A stretch of DNA of 64,000 nucleotides from Bacillus wiedmannii (GTDB lineage Bacteria; Bacillota; Bacilli; Bacillales; Bacillaceae_G). Position 1 is the stretch's first letter; each line of letters opens with the position of its first letter. The DNA lies in NCBI RefSeq assembly GCF_001583695.1, contig NZ_LOBC01000022.1:1-64000 (forward strand), read 5' to 3'. The notes beneath the pieces are model-generated. The model was not told the origin of the DNA. It was given only the letters and a program-made list of their open reading frames with translations, and did no database searches. This document shows positions 16,983 to 26,153 of this stretch, piece by piece. A program made the translations under genes and the position numbers.

Positions 16983-18152
16983 TTAATGATTCTTTAACAT
17001 CACTAACAGTTTCTCTTGGCTATACATCCATACTGTAATGATTAAACAAGCAAGTGCGACTTCTGATAATGCCATAAATCCAATTGCATAATGACCTGTT
17101 AGTTGGAATAGTAAAGTTAAAATTAGAGGCGGGAAGAAACCTCCTAGTCCGCCTAAAGCTGAAACGAGGCCATTTACAATACCAGCTTGTTCTGAGAAAT
17201 ACATTGGAACGAGTTTGAAGATTGTACCATTACCGATACCTGCACAAAATGCGACTAGTAGGCAACCAAATGTATACACGTTCATACTAGGCATAAATGA
17301 TAAAATAATACCTGAAAGTGTTAAACCGATAAATACAAAGATTAATATTTTAAATGGATTAAACTTATCACCGAGCCAACCACCAATCGGACGCATAATT
17401 GTTGCTAATACGATGAATCCTGCTGTCCGCATACCTGCATCTACTTTCTCTAAGCCGAAGTGAGATACTAAGAAGTTTGGTAAGTATACTGTAAATGCGA
17501 CAAATGATCCGAATGTTAAAAAGTAAAAGATACATAAAAACCAAAGTTTTTCATTTTTATATACACCTTTTATTTGTTCCATTAATGGTGTATTCACCTT
17601 TTTCTCCTTACGATCACCTAATAAAAAGTTCATAAGTGCAAATGCTGCAAGTAAAACTAAATAACACTGTACTGTCGTTCTCCAGCCAACTGAAGTTGCA
17701 ATGACAGGTGCTAAAAACGAAGTAATTGCTGTTCCGGCGTTACCGACACCGTAAATACCATTTACAAAACCGTGACTCTCTTTCGGAAAGTATTTCGGTA
17801 AAGAAGTTACCCCTACGGAGAATACGGCCCCACCGATTCCGACGAATAAGCCACCAATAATTAAATCCATCATTGAATTGGCAACACTAATATAAAAGAC
17901 AGGAAATAATAATAGAATAAAACTAATAAAGAATAATTTTCTTGCTCCGAAACGATTTGTCCAATAACCAATTGGAATGCGAAGAACAGAACCTAAAATA
18001 ACTGGTACTGCTGTTACCATAGAAATTTGTCCCGCAGTTAATGGAATATCCGCTTTAATATAAGGCATTAATGATGATAAAATGACCCATACCATAAAAC
18101 CGATAACTAGATTAGAAGTTTGTAAACTTAATTGAAAATTAGGACCTTTCAT
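16983..18152 (-). CDS. narK: nitrate/nitrite transporter NarK
   Basis: A 389-residue MFS protein with about 12 helices. Nitrate/nitrite-porter hallmarks are the conserved Arg in helix 2 (GSVLRIPIGYWTNRFGARK) and Gly-rich motifs in helices 5 and 11 (GNAGTAITSF; ALGGLGGFFPP). It imports nitrate for NarG and exports nitrite. GGAGGG precedes the ATG. It is the last gene of the moaA-narK unit; a stem-loop sits in the gap to moaD. Confidence 0.92.
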   Translation of the reverse strand: MKGPNFQLSLQTSNLVIGFMVWVILSSLMPYIKADIPLTAGQISMVTAVPVILGSVLRIPIGYWTNRFGARKLFFISFILLLFPVFYISVANSMMDLIIGGLFVGIGGAVFSVGVTSLPKYFPKESHGFVNGIYGVGNAGTAITSFLAPVIATSVGWRTTVQCYLVLLAAFALMNFLLGDRKEKKVNTPLMEQIKGVYKNEKLWFLCIFYFLTFGSFVAFTVYLPNFLVSHFGLEKVDAGMRTAGFIVLATIMRPIGGWLGDKFNPFKILIFVFIGLTLSGIILSFMPSMNVYTFGCLLVAFCAGIGNGTIFKLVPMYFSEQAGIVNGLVSALGGLGGFFPPLILTLLFQLTGHYAIGFMALSEVALACLIITVWMYSQEKLLVMLKNH

Positions 18153-18193
18153 CCTGTTCCCTCCTATGTATGCATAGTTATATTCATTCCCTC

Positions 18194-18225
18194 CAGCCTA
18201 ATCACGTCCTAACATGATTAGGCTG
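18194..18225 (-). other. intercistronic stem-loop between moaD and narK
   Basis: An 11-bp perfect inverted repeat (CAGCCTAATCA and complement, 10-nt loop) is not followed by a T tract on the minus strand. It may protect upstream mRNA or be a processing site that makes narK expression differ from the cofactor genes. Confidence 0.6.
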
Positions 18226-18232
18226 AAAAGAA

Positions 18233-18466
18233 TCAACCACCACTTACTGGCGGAATCATTGCTATGACATCGCCAGTTTGAATGATATCATCCTCATTTG
18301 CATACTCTTCATTGATAGCGACCATGATCTCACTTGAAATCGCTACATTGTATTTCTTAATGAGCACTTCCTTTAGTTCAGCAACCGTAATATTTTCATA
18401 ATCTATGTGCAAGGACGGCTTACTTGCTTCTTCTTGTAAATGTGCAAATAATAGTACTTCAATCAT
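18233..18466 (-). CDS. moaD: molybdopterin synthase small subunit MoaD
   Basis: A 77-residue ubiquitin-like sulfur carrier that ends IPPVSGG. The C-terminal Gly-Gly is adenylated by MoeB and turned into the thiocarboxylate used to make molybdopterin. The start overlaps the moaE stop by 4 nt, so translation is coupled and gives 1:1 subunits. Confidence 0.93.
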   Translation of the reverse strand: MIEVLLFAHLQEEASKPSLHIDYENITVAELKEVLIKKYNVAISSEIMVAINEEYANEDDIIQTGDVIAMIPPVSGG

Positions 18467-18933
18467 ATTCTCATCTCCTTTCCGGGCTCGCCATTACCAT
18501 ATGCTGTTTTCTCTAACTGATCGCCTATCCATGACTCACCATCTTCCCAAAACTCTTTTTTCCAAATCGGAACAATTTGTTTTATACGTCCCATAATATA
18601 TTCGTTCGCCTCATAGGCAGCTTTCCGGTGTGGTGTAGAAACAGCGACAACAACAGCAAAATCAGAAATTTGTAATGTACCAATGCGATGTGTAATTGCC
18701 ACATATGTTCCAGGCCATTTCTCCCCTACTTCGATACCAATTTTCTCAAGCTGTCTTTCTGCCATCGTTTTATATGCTACATATTCTAAATATAGCGTAC
18801 GACGGCCTTTCGTAAATTCTCTAACAGTACCAATGAAAGTAGTAACTGCGCCACACTCACGACGAATTACTTTGTTTGTAACTTCCTCAATTGAAATAGG
18901 TGTATCAATTACTTCATAATACGTATGTGTCAT
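18463..18933 (-). CDS. moaE: molybdopterin synthase catalytic subunit MoaE
   Basis: A 156-residue MoaE with family motifs GAVTTFIGTVREFTKGR, LEYVAYKTMAE, ITHRIGTLQISD, AVSTPHRKAA and PIWKKEFWEDG (catalytic Lys). It joins MoaD to convert cyclic pyranopterin monophosphate to molybdopterin. GAGGTG lies 5-6 nt before the ATG. Confidence 0.95.
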   Translation of the reverse strand: MTHTYYEVIDTPISIEEVTNKVIRRECGAVTTFIGTVREFTKGRRTLYLEYVAYKTMAERQLEKIGIEVGEKWPGTYVAITHRIGTLQISDFAVVVAVSTPHRKAAYEANEYIMGRIKQIVPIWKKEFWEDGESWIGDQLEKTAYGNGEPGKEMRI

Positions 18934-18977
18934 CTTGCACCTCTTATCTTTATATAAGTTAGCAATCTATTTTTCTA

Positions 18978-20267
18978 TTACTTGTATGATCGAAGTGGTT
19001 CTTTCCACGGCCACTCACTTCCCATGTTCGATTCCAATAATAATACCGAAACAGTTATCCCTGCTTCAAATCCTCTCGTCCCTCCCGGTAGAACGATACA
19101 TGCATTCGCTTCTGCAAGTGAAGAAATTGCGCTAGATTTATCTAAACCAACTGGTGTAACTTGTAATTGACCATCTACAATCTCTACTCTCCCTCTTACA
19201 AACCGAGTAAACGGATTTGCTTTCGGAAAGTCTTTCTGTAAAATTGCCTCTGCACGATATACGTGCGGATCTTTTCTATGCAAGTATGTTCCAATGACTG
19301 GTCGAACATATAATTCACATCCGACATAACAAGCTGAAGGATTACCAGATAGACCAAATAATAGTTTTCCTTCTAACTCAGCTACAGTTGTCACACTTCC
19401 TGGTCGCATTGCTATTTTATTGAAAAGTACATTAGCTTGTAATCTCTCATAAATAGCAGGTAAATAGTCATAGTCTCCTACTGAAACGCCACCAGTTGTA
19501 ATTAATATATCAACTTCTTTTATCGCTTTTTTTACAGTGTTATAACACGTCTCAAAATCGTCAGCGAATTGTCCATAATACTGTACAACTCCGCCCGCTC
19601 GTTCAATATGAGCAGCTATCATATAGGAGTTACTATTTCGAATCTTCCCTGGCTTTAATTGTTCATGTACTTCAAGCAGTTCGCTTCCTGTCGTTACAAT
19701 TCCAATAACCGGCTGTTTTACAACATGTACTGCACTATAACCAAACGTAGCAAGAAGCGCTGCAACTCCAGGATTAATAGAAGTCCCTTTTTTCACAAGG
19801 ATGGTCTTTTGTTTTACATCTTCACCTTTAAAAGAAATGTTATCACCAGAAGTGAAAGAGCGTTTTAATTTCATATAAGTCTTTTCGTTTTCTTCAAACC
19901 CTTCCGTTAGTTCTAACATAACAACAGCATTACATCCCGCTGGAATTGCGGCTCCTGTCATAATACGTACAGCTTGAAATGCTTTTACTTCCTCTTTAAA
20001 AACAAAACCTGCTCCAATTTCACCTATCACTTCAAACTGAATTGGGTTACTGCTACTTGCTTCTTTTGTATCTTCTGCTCGAATCGCAAATCCGTCGTAC
20101 GGAGAGCGATCAAAATGCGGAACATCATGATCTGCAACAACATCTTCTCCGAGGATTCTTCCGTAACTTTCTATAAGAGAAACCGCTTCTATTTCACCTT
20201 GATGAGCGTATTTCATTACTCGTGCAACTGCTTCTGCCACTGAAACTGGTATACGTGTTTGTAACAT
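18978..20267 (-). CDS. moeA: molybdopterin molybdenumtransferase MoeA
   Basis: A 429-residue full-length MoeA that inserts molybdate into adenylated molybdopterin. Motifs: HFDRSPYDGFAIRAED, RIMTGAAIPAGCNAVVMLE, a MoCF-binding core GIVTTGSELLEV, ITTGGVSVGDYDY and FGLSGNPSACYVG. GAGGTG and AAGGA precede the ATG. It is the third of five cofactor genes in the unit. Confidence 0.95.
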   Translation of the reverse strand: MLQTRIPVSVAEAVARVMKYAHQGEIEAVSLIESYGRILGEDVVADHDVPHFDRSPYDGFAIRAEDTKEASSSNPIQFEVIGEIGAGFVFKEEVKAFQAVRIMTGAAIPAGCNAVVMLELTEGFEENEKTYMKLKRSFTSGDNISFKGEDVKQKTILVKKGTSINPGVAALLATFGYSAVHVVKQPVIGIVTTGSELLEVHEQLKPGKIRNSNSYMIAAHIERAGGVVQYYGQFADDFETCYNTVKKAIKEVDILITTGGVSVGDYDYLPAIYERLQANVLFNKIAMRPGSVTTVAELEGKLLFGLSGNPSACYVGCELYVRPVIGTYLHRKDPHVYRAEAILQKDFPKANPFTRFVRGRVEIVDGQLQVTPVGLDKSSAISSLAEANACIVLPGGTRGFEAGITVSVLLLESNMGSEWPWKEPLRSYK

Positions 20268-20310
20268 TCCTTTTTCACCTCGTTTTAATAAGGGGACTCT
20301 TTCTCTATAT

Positions 20311-21324
20311 TCATCCTATATATTTTGCATATAATCGTTTTGCTATTTTCACATCATTTGTTCCATGAATAAATGCCCTACCGTCTGCAAATAAAACGAA
20401 ACGATATTCATCAATTAGAAACGTTAATAAGTACGGTGTTTTTTGGACATGTACACTTTTTTGTAATCGTTTTTGAATTTCGTTTAAATTTAGAACTCCC
20501 TTTATTCCTGGACGGATTTGAACTGTATTCCGTCCGCATAGCACTTCCGTTTTCATCTGTGATTCAAATGTTAAACTTGGGTACGTACGTGCATTTCCGC
20601 AAGATGGACATGTACTTTTTTTCTGCCTATTTACTTTTAATGAGAGATATTGATTATTCCAAATATCAAATGATAACATTGTTCCTCGCAGCGCCTCGAA
20701 ATCATCCACCAATATTTTCATTGCTTCTGTCACTTGGTGAGCAACAACCATTTGTACAGCTGGCTGAATGATCCCTGCTGTATCGCATGTTGCACCACCC
20801 ATTGGATGATCTATTAAGCAGCGAAAACATGGTGTTTTCCCTGGAAGAATTGTATACGTTACACCATAACTTCCAATGCATCCACCGTATATCCAAGGTA
20901 TACTTTCTTTATGTGAAATGTCATTTATAAGTAGACGCGTATCGAAATTGTCAGTCGCATCTATTACGAGATCCACTTCTTTTGTTAACTCTTCTATTTC
21001 TTGCATTGTGACATCCGTTACAATTGGTTCAATTTCCACTTCAGAATTAATCTTTCTTAACTGTTCTGCCGCTGCAATTGCTTTTGGTTTACACTGCTGT
21101 GCATCTTCTTCTGTATATAACTGTTGTCGCTGTAAATTACTCCATTCGACGTAGTCACGATCGGCAATTGTCAATTTCCCAATTCCCATCCTAACGAGCG
21201 CTTCTGCATTTGCAGCCCCTAATGCTCCCGCACCAATTAGGAGCACATGCTTTTCTCTTATTTTCCTTTGTCCCATTTCACCAATTCCAGAAAACAACAC
21301 TTGCCTTGCATATCGCTCTTGCAT
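20311..21324 (-). CDS. moeB: MoeB/ThiF-type MoaD-activating enzyme
   Basis: A 337-residue E1-like adenylyltransferase. It has the ATP-binding GAGALGAANAEALVR, the Arg finger-type RQQLYTEED, the catalytic region LVIDATDNFDTR and a zinc-binding CPSCG (about residue 245) paired with CFRC (about 171). The C-terminal about 70 residues may be a degenerate ubiquitin-like or rhodanese-like extension; I could not assign them. ATG at 21324 is chosen since AAAGGAGG lies 7 nt upstream; the GTG upstream overlaps the binding site. Confidence 0.9.
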   Translation of the reverse strand: MQERYARQVLFSGIGEMGQRKIREKHVLLIGAGALGAANAEALVRMGIGKLTIADRDYVEWSNLQRQQLYTEEDAQQCKPKAIAAAEQLRKINSEVEIEPIVTDVTMQEIEELTKEVDLVIDATDNFDTRLLINDISHKESIPWIYGGCIGSYGVTYTILPGKTPCFRCLIDHPMGGATCDTAGIIQPAVQMVVAHQVTEAMKILVDDFEALRGTMLSFDIWNNQYLSLKVNRQKKSTCPSCGNARTYPSLTFESQMKTEVLCGRNTVQIRPGIKGVLNLNEIQKRLQKSVHVQKTPYLLTFLIDEYRFVLFADGRAFIHGTNDVKIAKRLYAKYIG

Positions 21325-21341
21325 AGAGAATCCTCCTTTCA

Positions 21342-22355
21342 CTATCCACCAATGTAAGACATTTCAACTTTTGGACGTTTATTTGTACTTTCAGCAGTTC
21401 TTTCATCTGAATATCGATCTGTTCTAAACTCCCATGTATGTTGGAGAATATTTAGTAGTGAGGCATCCGAAATATTTTCTCGAAGAAGCGTTCGCAAATC
21501 CGTTCCTTTTTCTCCAAATAAGCACGTATAAAACTTGCCGTCTGCCGAAATACGAGCTCTCGTACAAGAAGAACAAAATGACTCAGATACTGAAGTAATA
21601 AATCCAACTTCGGCATCGCTCCCTACATATCGATACAATTTCGCAACTTCTCCAAAGTAACGAGGTTGAACAGGCTCAATCGGATATACGCGATTAATCT
21701 TCTCTATTAATTGTTCCTTCGTAATAACTTGTTCAAAGTTCCATCCGTTCGTACTGCCAACATCCATAAACTCAATGAAACGTAACTGTATTTCTTGTTC
21801 TTTAAAATACTGAGCCATAGGAAGAATTTGACTATCATTCATTCCTTTTTTTACGACCATATTTACCTTTACTTCTAATCCAGCTGCCTTCGCTGCTTCA
21901 ATTCCTTTCAGTACAGGTTTTGTACTTACATTTCTTCCGTTAATTTTTTTGAAGACGTGATCCTCTATTGCATCTAAACTAATATTTACGCGTTTTAATC
22001 CCGCAACTTTTAGCGCCTTAGCTTGTTTTGCTAAATGAATTCCGTTTGTTGTGAGCCCAATATCTTTTAAGCCTTCTATCTTTGCAAGTCTTGCAATTAA
22101 CTGCGGCAAATCTTTACGTAATAACGGTTCACCGCCAGTAAGCCTAATTTTATCGACTCCCATACTTATAAATAATCGTGCTAATCTTTCTATTTCATCG
22201 AACGTTAATAAAAACTCTTCCTGTAAAAAAGCATAATCAGGTCCGAACACTTCAGCAGGCATACAATATGTGCACCTAAAATTACAACGATCAATAACTG
22301 AAATACGTAAATCTTGAAGTGGCCGCTTTAAAGAATCTTTCATTTTCTCGTGCAT
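21342..22355 (-). CDS. moaA: GTP 3',8-cyclase MoaA
   Basis: A 337-residue radical-SAM enzyme that makes the first intermediate of molybdenum cofactor. The N-terminal cluster motif is CNFRCTYC, and the C-terminal second cluster uses CSSCTRAR and a later CLF. It ends EMSYIGG with the catalytic Gly-Gly tail. ATG at 22355 follows AAGGGATATTG. First gene of the moaA-moeB-moeA-moaE-moaD-narK unit and driven by an Fnr-type promoter. moaB, moaC and mobA are not in the window. Confidence 0.95.
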   Translation of the reverse strand: MHEKMKDSLKRPLQDLRISVIDRCNFRCTYCMPAEVFGPDYAFLQEEFLLTFDEIERLARLFISMGVDKIRLTGGEPLLRKDLPQLIARLAKIEGLKDIGLTTNGIHLAKQAKALKVAGLKRVNISLDAIEDHVFKKINGRNVSTKPVLKGIEAAKAAGLEVKVNMVVKKGMNDSQILPMAQYFKEQEIQLRFIEFMDVGSTNGWNFEQVITKEQLIEKINRVYPIEPVQPRYFGEVAKLYRYVGSDAEVGFITSVSESFCSSCTRARISADGKFYTCLFGEKGTDLRTLLRENISDASLLNILQHTWEFRTDRYSDERTAESTNKRPKVEMSYIGG

Positions 22356-22415
22356 CAATATCCCTTCTTTTCTACCGCAATCCTTAGTAAGTTTTCAATT
22401 TTTTTATTTGCCTTT

Positions 22416-22458
22416 ATTATAAAAAAGAAGCTACATATTCAATGTGACATTTCTCACA
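22416..22458 (-). promoter_or_regulatory. Fnr box and -10 element of moaA unit; shared intergenic box with fnr
   Basis: TGTGA-CATTTC-TCACA lies at 22443-22458. On the minus strand TATAAT occupies 22421-22416, again 29.5 bp from the box centre. The box also lies upstream of fnr on the plus strand, so an extra effect on fnr cannot be excluded, but no matching -10 at the class II distance is visible for fnr. Confidence 0.88.
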
Positions 22459-22634
22459 TCACTTTCCCCATTCAAAAAATCTTCACAAATCCGTTCGAAT
22501 TTTGTTCACATCTTCAGTCCCTCCTCCTTACGGTCATTGAAATTTCACTTTATTTTTAAAATAGCTCTTGCATTTTCAGCAGATTTACACTCAAAATAGG
22601 AAATGTATTGCTTATAAGAAGAAAGGTGATTGCT

Positions 22635-23327
22635 GTGGCAAACAGTATGACATTATCTCAAGATTTAAAGGAATTACTTGCATCTGTTGAATATAAAATG
22701 CAGATTAAAAAGGGGAGTTTTATTTTTCAAGAAGGTATGGAAGCAACAGAACTCTATATCATCCACTCTGGAAAAGTACAAATTAGTAAACTAAGTGCTG
22801 ACGGGCAAGAATTAACACTCCGTATTTGTTCGGCATACGACATTATTGGAGAATTAACATTATTCACGGACAATGCGAAGTATTTATTAAATTCAAAATG
22901 CCTTGAAGATGTTGAAGTAGGAGTAATAAAGCGTGAAACCTTAGAAAAAGCATTACTCCAAAAACCCGCACTTGTATTTGAATTTATGAAATGGATTAGT
23001 GAACATTTAAGAAGAATGCAAACGAAGTTCCGAGATTTAGTATTACACGGCAAAAAAGGTGCCTTGTATTCTACTCTCATTCGAATGACAAATAGTTATG
23101 GTGTGTTAAAGGAAAATGGTATTCTCATCGATTTACCATTAACGAATCAAGAACTTGCTAATTTCTGTGCAACTTCACGTGAAAGTGTAAATCGAATGTT
23201 AAATGAATTAAAAAAGCAAGGTACAATTTCTATTCATAAAGGAAAGATTACAATTCACGATTTACAATTTTTAAAATGTGAAATTGCTTGTGAAGATTGC
23301 TCTGCCTCTGTTTGTAGTATTGATTAA
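22635..23327 (+). CDS. fnr: anaerobic regulator Fnr (Crp/Fnr family)
   Basis: A 230-residue regulator. Residues 15-130 form the cyclic-nucleotide-like beta barrel (IFQEGMEATELYIIHSGKVQ, IIGELTLF); residues 150-220 the winged helix, with recognition helix TSRESVNRMLNELKKQG. The C-terminal tail CEIACEDCSASVC carries the cysteines that bind the [4Fe-4S] cluster in Bacillus Fnr, unlike E. coli where they are N-terminal. GTG at 22635 is chosen: AAAGGTG lies 6 nt upstream, while the longer ATG-like start has none. Likely activator of the four promoters listed here. Confidence 0.95.
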   Translation: MANSMTLSQDLKELLASVEYKMQIKKGSFIFQEGMEATELYIIHSGKVQISKLSADGQELTLRICSAYDIIGELTLFTDNAKYLLNSKCLEDVEVGVIKRETLEKALLQKPALVFEFMKWISEHLRRMQTKFRDLVLHGKKGALYSTLIRMTNSYGVLKENGILIDLPLTNQELANFCATSRESVNRMLNELKKQGTISIHKGKITIHDLQFLKCEIACEDCSASVCSID

Positions 23328-23351
23328 CATCTTTTTTAGATACTTATACCT

Positions 23352-23396
23352 ATAAGGAAAGCCGAGGTCTCCAATTAGATCTCGGCTTTCCTTATA
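23352..23396. terminator. bidirectional terminator between fnr and narI
   Basis: A 17-bp stem (AAGGAAAGCCGAGGTCT and complement, one G-T pair) with a 6-nt loop. It stops convergent fnr and narGHJI transcripts. Confidence 0.85.
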
Positions 23397-23420
23397 AATT
23401 ACTAAACATATAAAACTAAA

Positions 23421-24110
23421 TCATTTTTTCAATTCATTTGGAATACGTCTTCTGTAAATTACATAACTACGGCTTATATATTTAATTGGGGCACTAAATA
23501 CATGTACCAGTCTAGTAAATGGCCATACTGCGAAAAGCCCCATCCCTGCAAGAATATGAATTTTAAACCATACAGGCACTTCCATCATATATTCGACTTT
23601 CGGTTGGAAAATAAAGAGACTTCGGAACCAAGGACCGATTGTTGTACGGTAATCAAACCCTTTTGAGTCGATGTTTAAAAACGTTGAGGAAAGTCCTGCT
23701 AGCATTACGATAAGTAATAAAATAAGCGCAATATAATCTCCTTTTGTACTCGTTGCAATGATACGTTTTACTGTTACACGGCGGTACGTTAATATAATTA
23801 AACCGATGATAGAAGCAACACCTGCTGGAAGCCCGAAACTAATTGCTACTACATGGTACATATGCTCTGAAATACCTATTGAGCGGTATACAGCCTCTGG
23901 AATTAAAATCCCCATAACATGACCGCCAATTACGAACATGATCCCAAAGTGGAATAATAGACTTCCGATTCGGAGCATTTTCTTTTCTAATAGTTCACTA
24001 GATTTTGATGTCCATCCAAATTGATCATAGTTGTATCTAAAAATATGTCCACCGATAAAGATTGCAAAAATGATATAGGGCAACAATACCCATAGAAATT
24101 GATCCATCAT
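23421..24110 (-). CDS. narI: respiratory nitrate reductase gamma subunit NarI
   Basis: A 229-residue membrane cytochrome b with five helices that takes electrons from menaquinol and passes them to NarH. Haem-ligand region features include IFIGGHIFRYNYDQFGWT at the N-terminus, IMFVIGGHVMG and FKIHILAGMGLFAVWPFTRLVH near the C-terminus. The ATG at 24110 follows AAAGGAG by 10 nt; a longer start 39 nt upstream has no binding site and would overlap narJ. Confidence 0.93.
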   Translation of the reverse strand: MMDQFLWVLLPYIIFAIFIGGHIFRYNYDQFGWTSKSSELLEKKMLRIGSLLFHFGIMFVIGGHVMGILIPEAVYRSIGISEHMYHVVAISFGLPAGVASIIGLIILTYRRVTVKRIIATSTKGDYIALILLLIVMLAGLSSTFLNIDSKGFDYRTTIGPWFRSLFIFQPKVEYMMEVPVWFKIHILAGMGLFAVWPFTRLVHVFSAPIKYISRSYVIYRRRIPNELKK

Positions 24111-24127
24111 TTTGACAACTCTCCTTT

Positions 24128-24658
24128 CTAATTTGTCTGTACACCCCATGTATCAATAGCGAGTAGAACAGCCGCAAGAATTGGTTCATACATACTATCT
24201 GCTTCTTTTAACTGAACGTGTAATGCTTGTATGTTCTCCTTGTATTTACTCATAATTGGTTCACTATCTTGCTCATTTGCATTTGCAAAAAACTCAAGCA
24301 AAAGTGGTAAATAGTCAGGTAGTTCTTTATCTGTTACGCTAAAACCTGATTTTTTATAATGTTGTTTTAACTCGAGTAATTCAATACCTCTTTCTCTTTG
24401 TTCACCTGTGTTCATATAAGTAAGATACATATTTGTCTTTTTACCAAAATCGAATGTATATACGTAACTATCAATGAGTTGATCATTCGTTTTATCCAGT
24501 GCATGTTTTACAAATTCTGTAAGAGAAGATTTAACATCTGCCTGTTCAATTACTGCAATCTCTTCTTTCAATTCAGTTACAGCTTCTCTCCACCCGAGTT
24601 CCGGGTAGGAGAGAAGAAATGAAGAACATGAAAAAGCAGTTTGTAAACTTTGTTTCAT
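24128..24658 (-). CDS. narJ: nitrate reductase assembly chaperone NarJ
   Basis: A 176-residue acidic cytosolic chaperone that helps insert the molybdenum cofactor into NarG before membrane attachment. Typical NarJ-type features: LSYPELGWREAVTEL, the segment YVYTFDFGKKTNMYLTYMNTGEQRERGIELLEL and LPDYLPLLLEF. AAGGGGG lies before the ATG. Gaps to narH and narI are short. Confidence 0.93.
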   Translation of the reverse strand: MKQSLQTAFSCSSFLLSYPELGWREAVTELKEEIAVIEQADVKSSLTEFVKHALDKTNDQLIDSYVYTFDFGKKTNMYLTYMNTGEQRERGIELLELKQHYKKSGFSVTDKELPDYLPLLLEFFANANEQDSEPIMSKYKENIQALHVQLKEADSMYEPILAAVLLAIDTWGVQTN

Positions 24659-24677
24659 ATTTTTCTGCCCCCTTTAT

Positions 24678-26153
24678 TTAAGAAATTGTCATACAAGAAC
24701 CTGGACCACCTGCGAATGATAAACCACAGCTTCCTTGTTCACTATATAAATCTGCAACTTGTTCACGGTGAGACGTTGGGATGACAAAGCGATCTTTATA
24801 TTTTGCGATGGCAAGAAGACGATACATATCTTCTACATCCTGTTTCGTTAAACCAAGTTCTTTTAATACAGCTTCATTTGGTTCTTTATTAATTTGCAAT
24901 GCCCTCATATGTGTTCGCATAACAGCCATTTTTTTCAATGTAAGTCGAATATGTGATTCATCTCCTGCAGTGAGTAAATTCGCTAAATATTGAATTGGAA
25001 TACGCATATTATCAATAGCAGGGAAAATCTCTTCTGCTTGCCAGTTGCTTCCTTTCCCTTCCACCATGTTCATAATTGGACTAAGTGGCGGTATATACCA
25101 AACCATTGGCATTGTACGATACTCTGGATGAAGAGGTAGAGCAATTTTCCAATCGATAATCATTTTATAGATTGGCGACTGTTGTGCCGCTTTAATCCAT
25201 TCTTCAGGAATGCCTTGTTTTTTCGCTTCAGCTGCTACTTCTGGATCATTTGGATCTAGGAAAACAGTAAGCTGAGATTCATATAAATCTTTTTCATTTT
25301 CAACAGAAGCCGCTTCTTTTACTTTGTCAGCGTTATATAGCATTACCCCAATATATCGAATACGTCCTACACATGTTTCTGAACAAATTGTTGGCATACC
25401 AGCTTCAATACGTGGGAAACACATTGTACATTTTTCAGCTTTATTCGTTTGCCAGTTAAAGTACACTTTTTTATATGGACAAGATGATACGCAGAATCTC
25501 CATGCACGACATGCGTTTTGATCTACAAGAACAATCCCATCTTCTTCACGTTTATACATCGCACCAGATGGACAAGATGATACGCAAGATGGATTCATAC
25601 AGTGTTCGCATATGCGTGGTAAATACATCATAAAGACATTTTCAAAATCTGTTTTAATTTCTTCTTCCATTTTCTTTACGTTCGGATCTTGCAATCCTGT
25701 TATATGTCCACCAGCTAAATCATCTTCCCAGTTTGGACCCCATTCAATTTTGTCGATAAATTCGCCTGTAATTGCTGATTTCGGACGTGCAACTGGCTGA
25801 TGCTTACGCTGCGGACTATTTGTTAACGTTTCATAATCATAGTTCCAAGGTTCAAAGTAATCATCGATTGTTGGTTGATCTGGATTGTGGAAAATATTCA
25901 TAAGGCGTTTCATTTTCGAACCGGATTTCAGCTGAATTTCACCATTTTTTAATTCCCAGCCGCCTTTATATTTCTCTTGATCTTCCCATTGCTTCGGATA
26001 ACCAATACCAGGTTTCGTTTCTACGTTATTGAAGTACATATATTCAGCACCTGGACGGTTCGTCCAGGTGTTTTTGCATGTTACGCTACAAGTATGGCAT
26101 CCGATGCATTTATCTAGGTTCATTACCATTCCGACTTGTGCTTTAATCTTCAA
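24678..26153 (-). CDS. narH: respiratory nitrate reductase beta subunit NarH
   Basis: A 491-residue Fe-S electron transfer subunit with four cluster motifs: CIGCHTCSVTC (about residue 16), CEHCMNPSCVSSCP (about 180), CRAWRFCVSSCP (about 213, the Trp marks the [3Fe-4S] site) and CTMCFPRIEAGMPTICSETC (about 240). It starts at TTG (26153) 9 nt after GGAGG and overlaps narG by 11 nt, which suggests coupled translation. It carries electrons from NarI to NarG. Confidence 0.95.
   Translation of the reverse strand: MKIKAQVGMVMNLDKCIGCHTCSVTCKNTWTNRPGAEYMYFNNVETKPGIGYPKQWEDQEKYKGGWELKNGEIQLKSGSKMKRLMNIFHNPDQPTIDDYFEPWNYDYETLTNSPQRKHQPVARPKSAITGEFIDKIEWGPNWEDDLAGGHITGLQDPNVKKMEEEIKTDFENVFMMYLPRICEHCMNPSCVSSCPSGAMYKREEDGIVLVDQNACRAWRFCVSSCPYKKVYFNWQTNKAEKCTMCFPRIEAGMPTICSETCVGRIRYIGVMLYNADKVKEAASVENEKDLYESQLTVFLDPNDPEVAAEAKKQGIPEEWIKAAQQSPIYKMIIDWKIALPLHPEYRTMPMVWYIPPLSPIMNMVEGKGSNWQAEEIFPAIDNMRIPIQYLANLLTAGDESHIRLTLKKMAVMRTHMRALQINKEPNEAVLKELGLTKQDVEDMYRLLAIAKYKDRFVIPTSHREQVADLYSEQGSCGLSFAGGPGSCMTIS

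Noticed and set aside
22501-22634. Fnr-dependent promoter for fnr itself
   Set aside because: Only the box shared with moaA is present, and no -10 lies at the class II distance on the plus strand.
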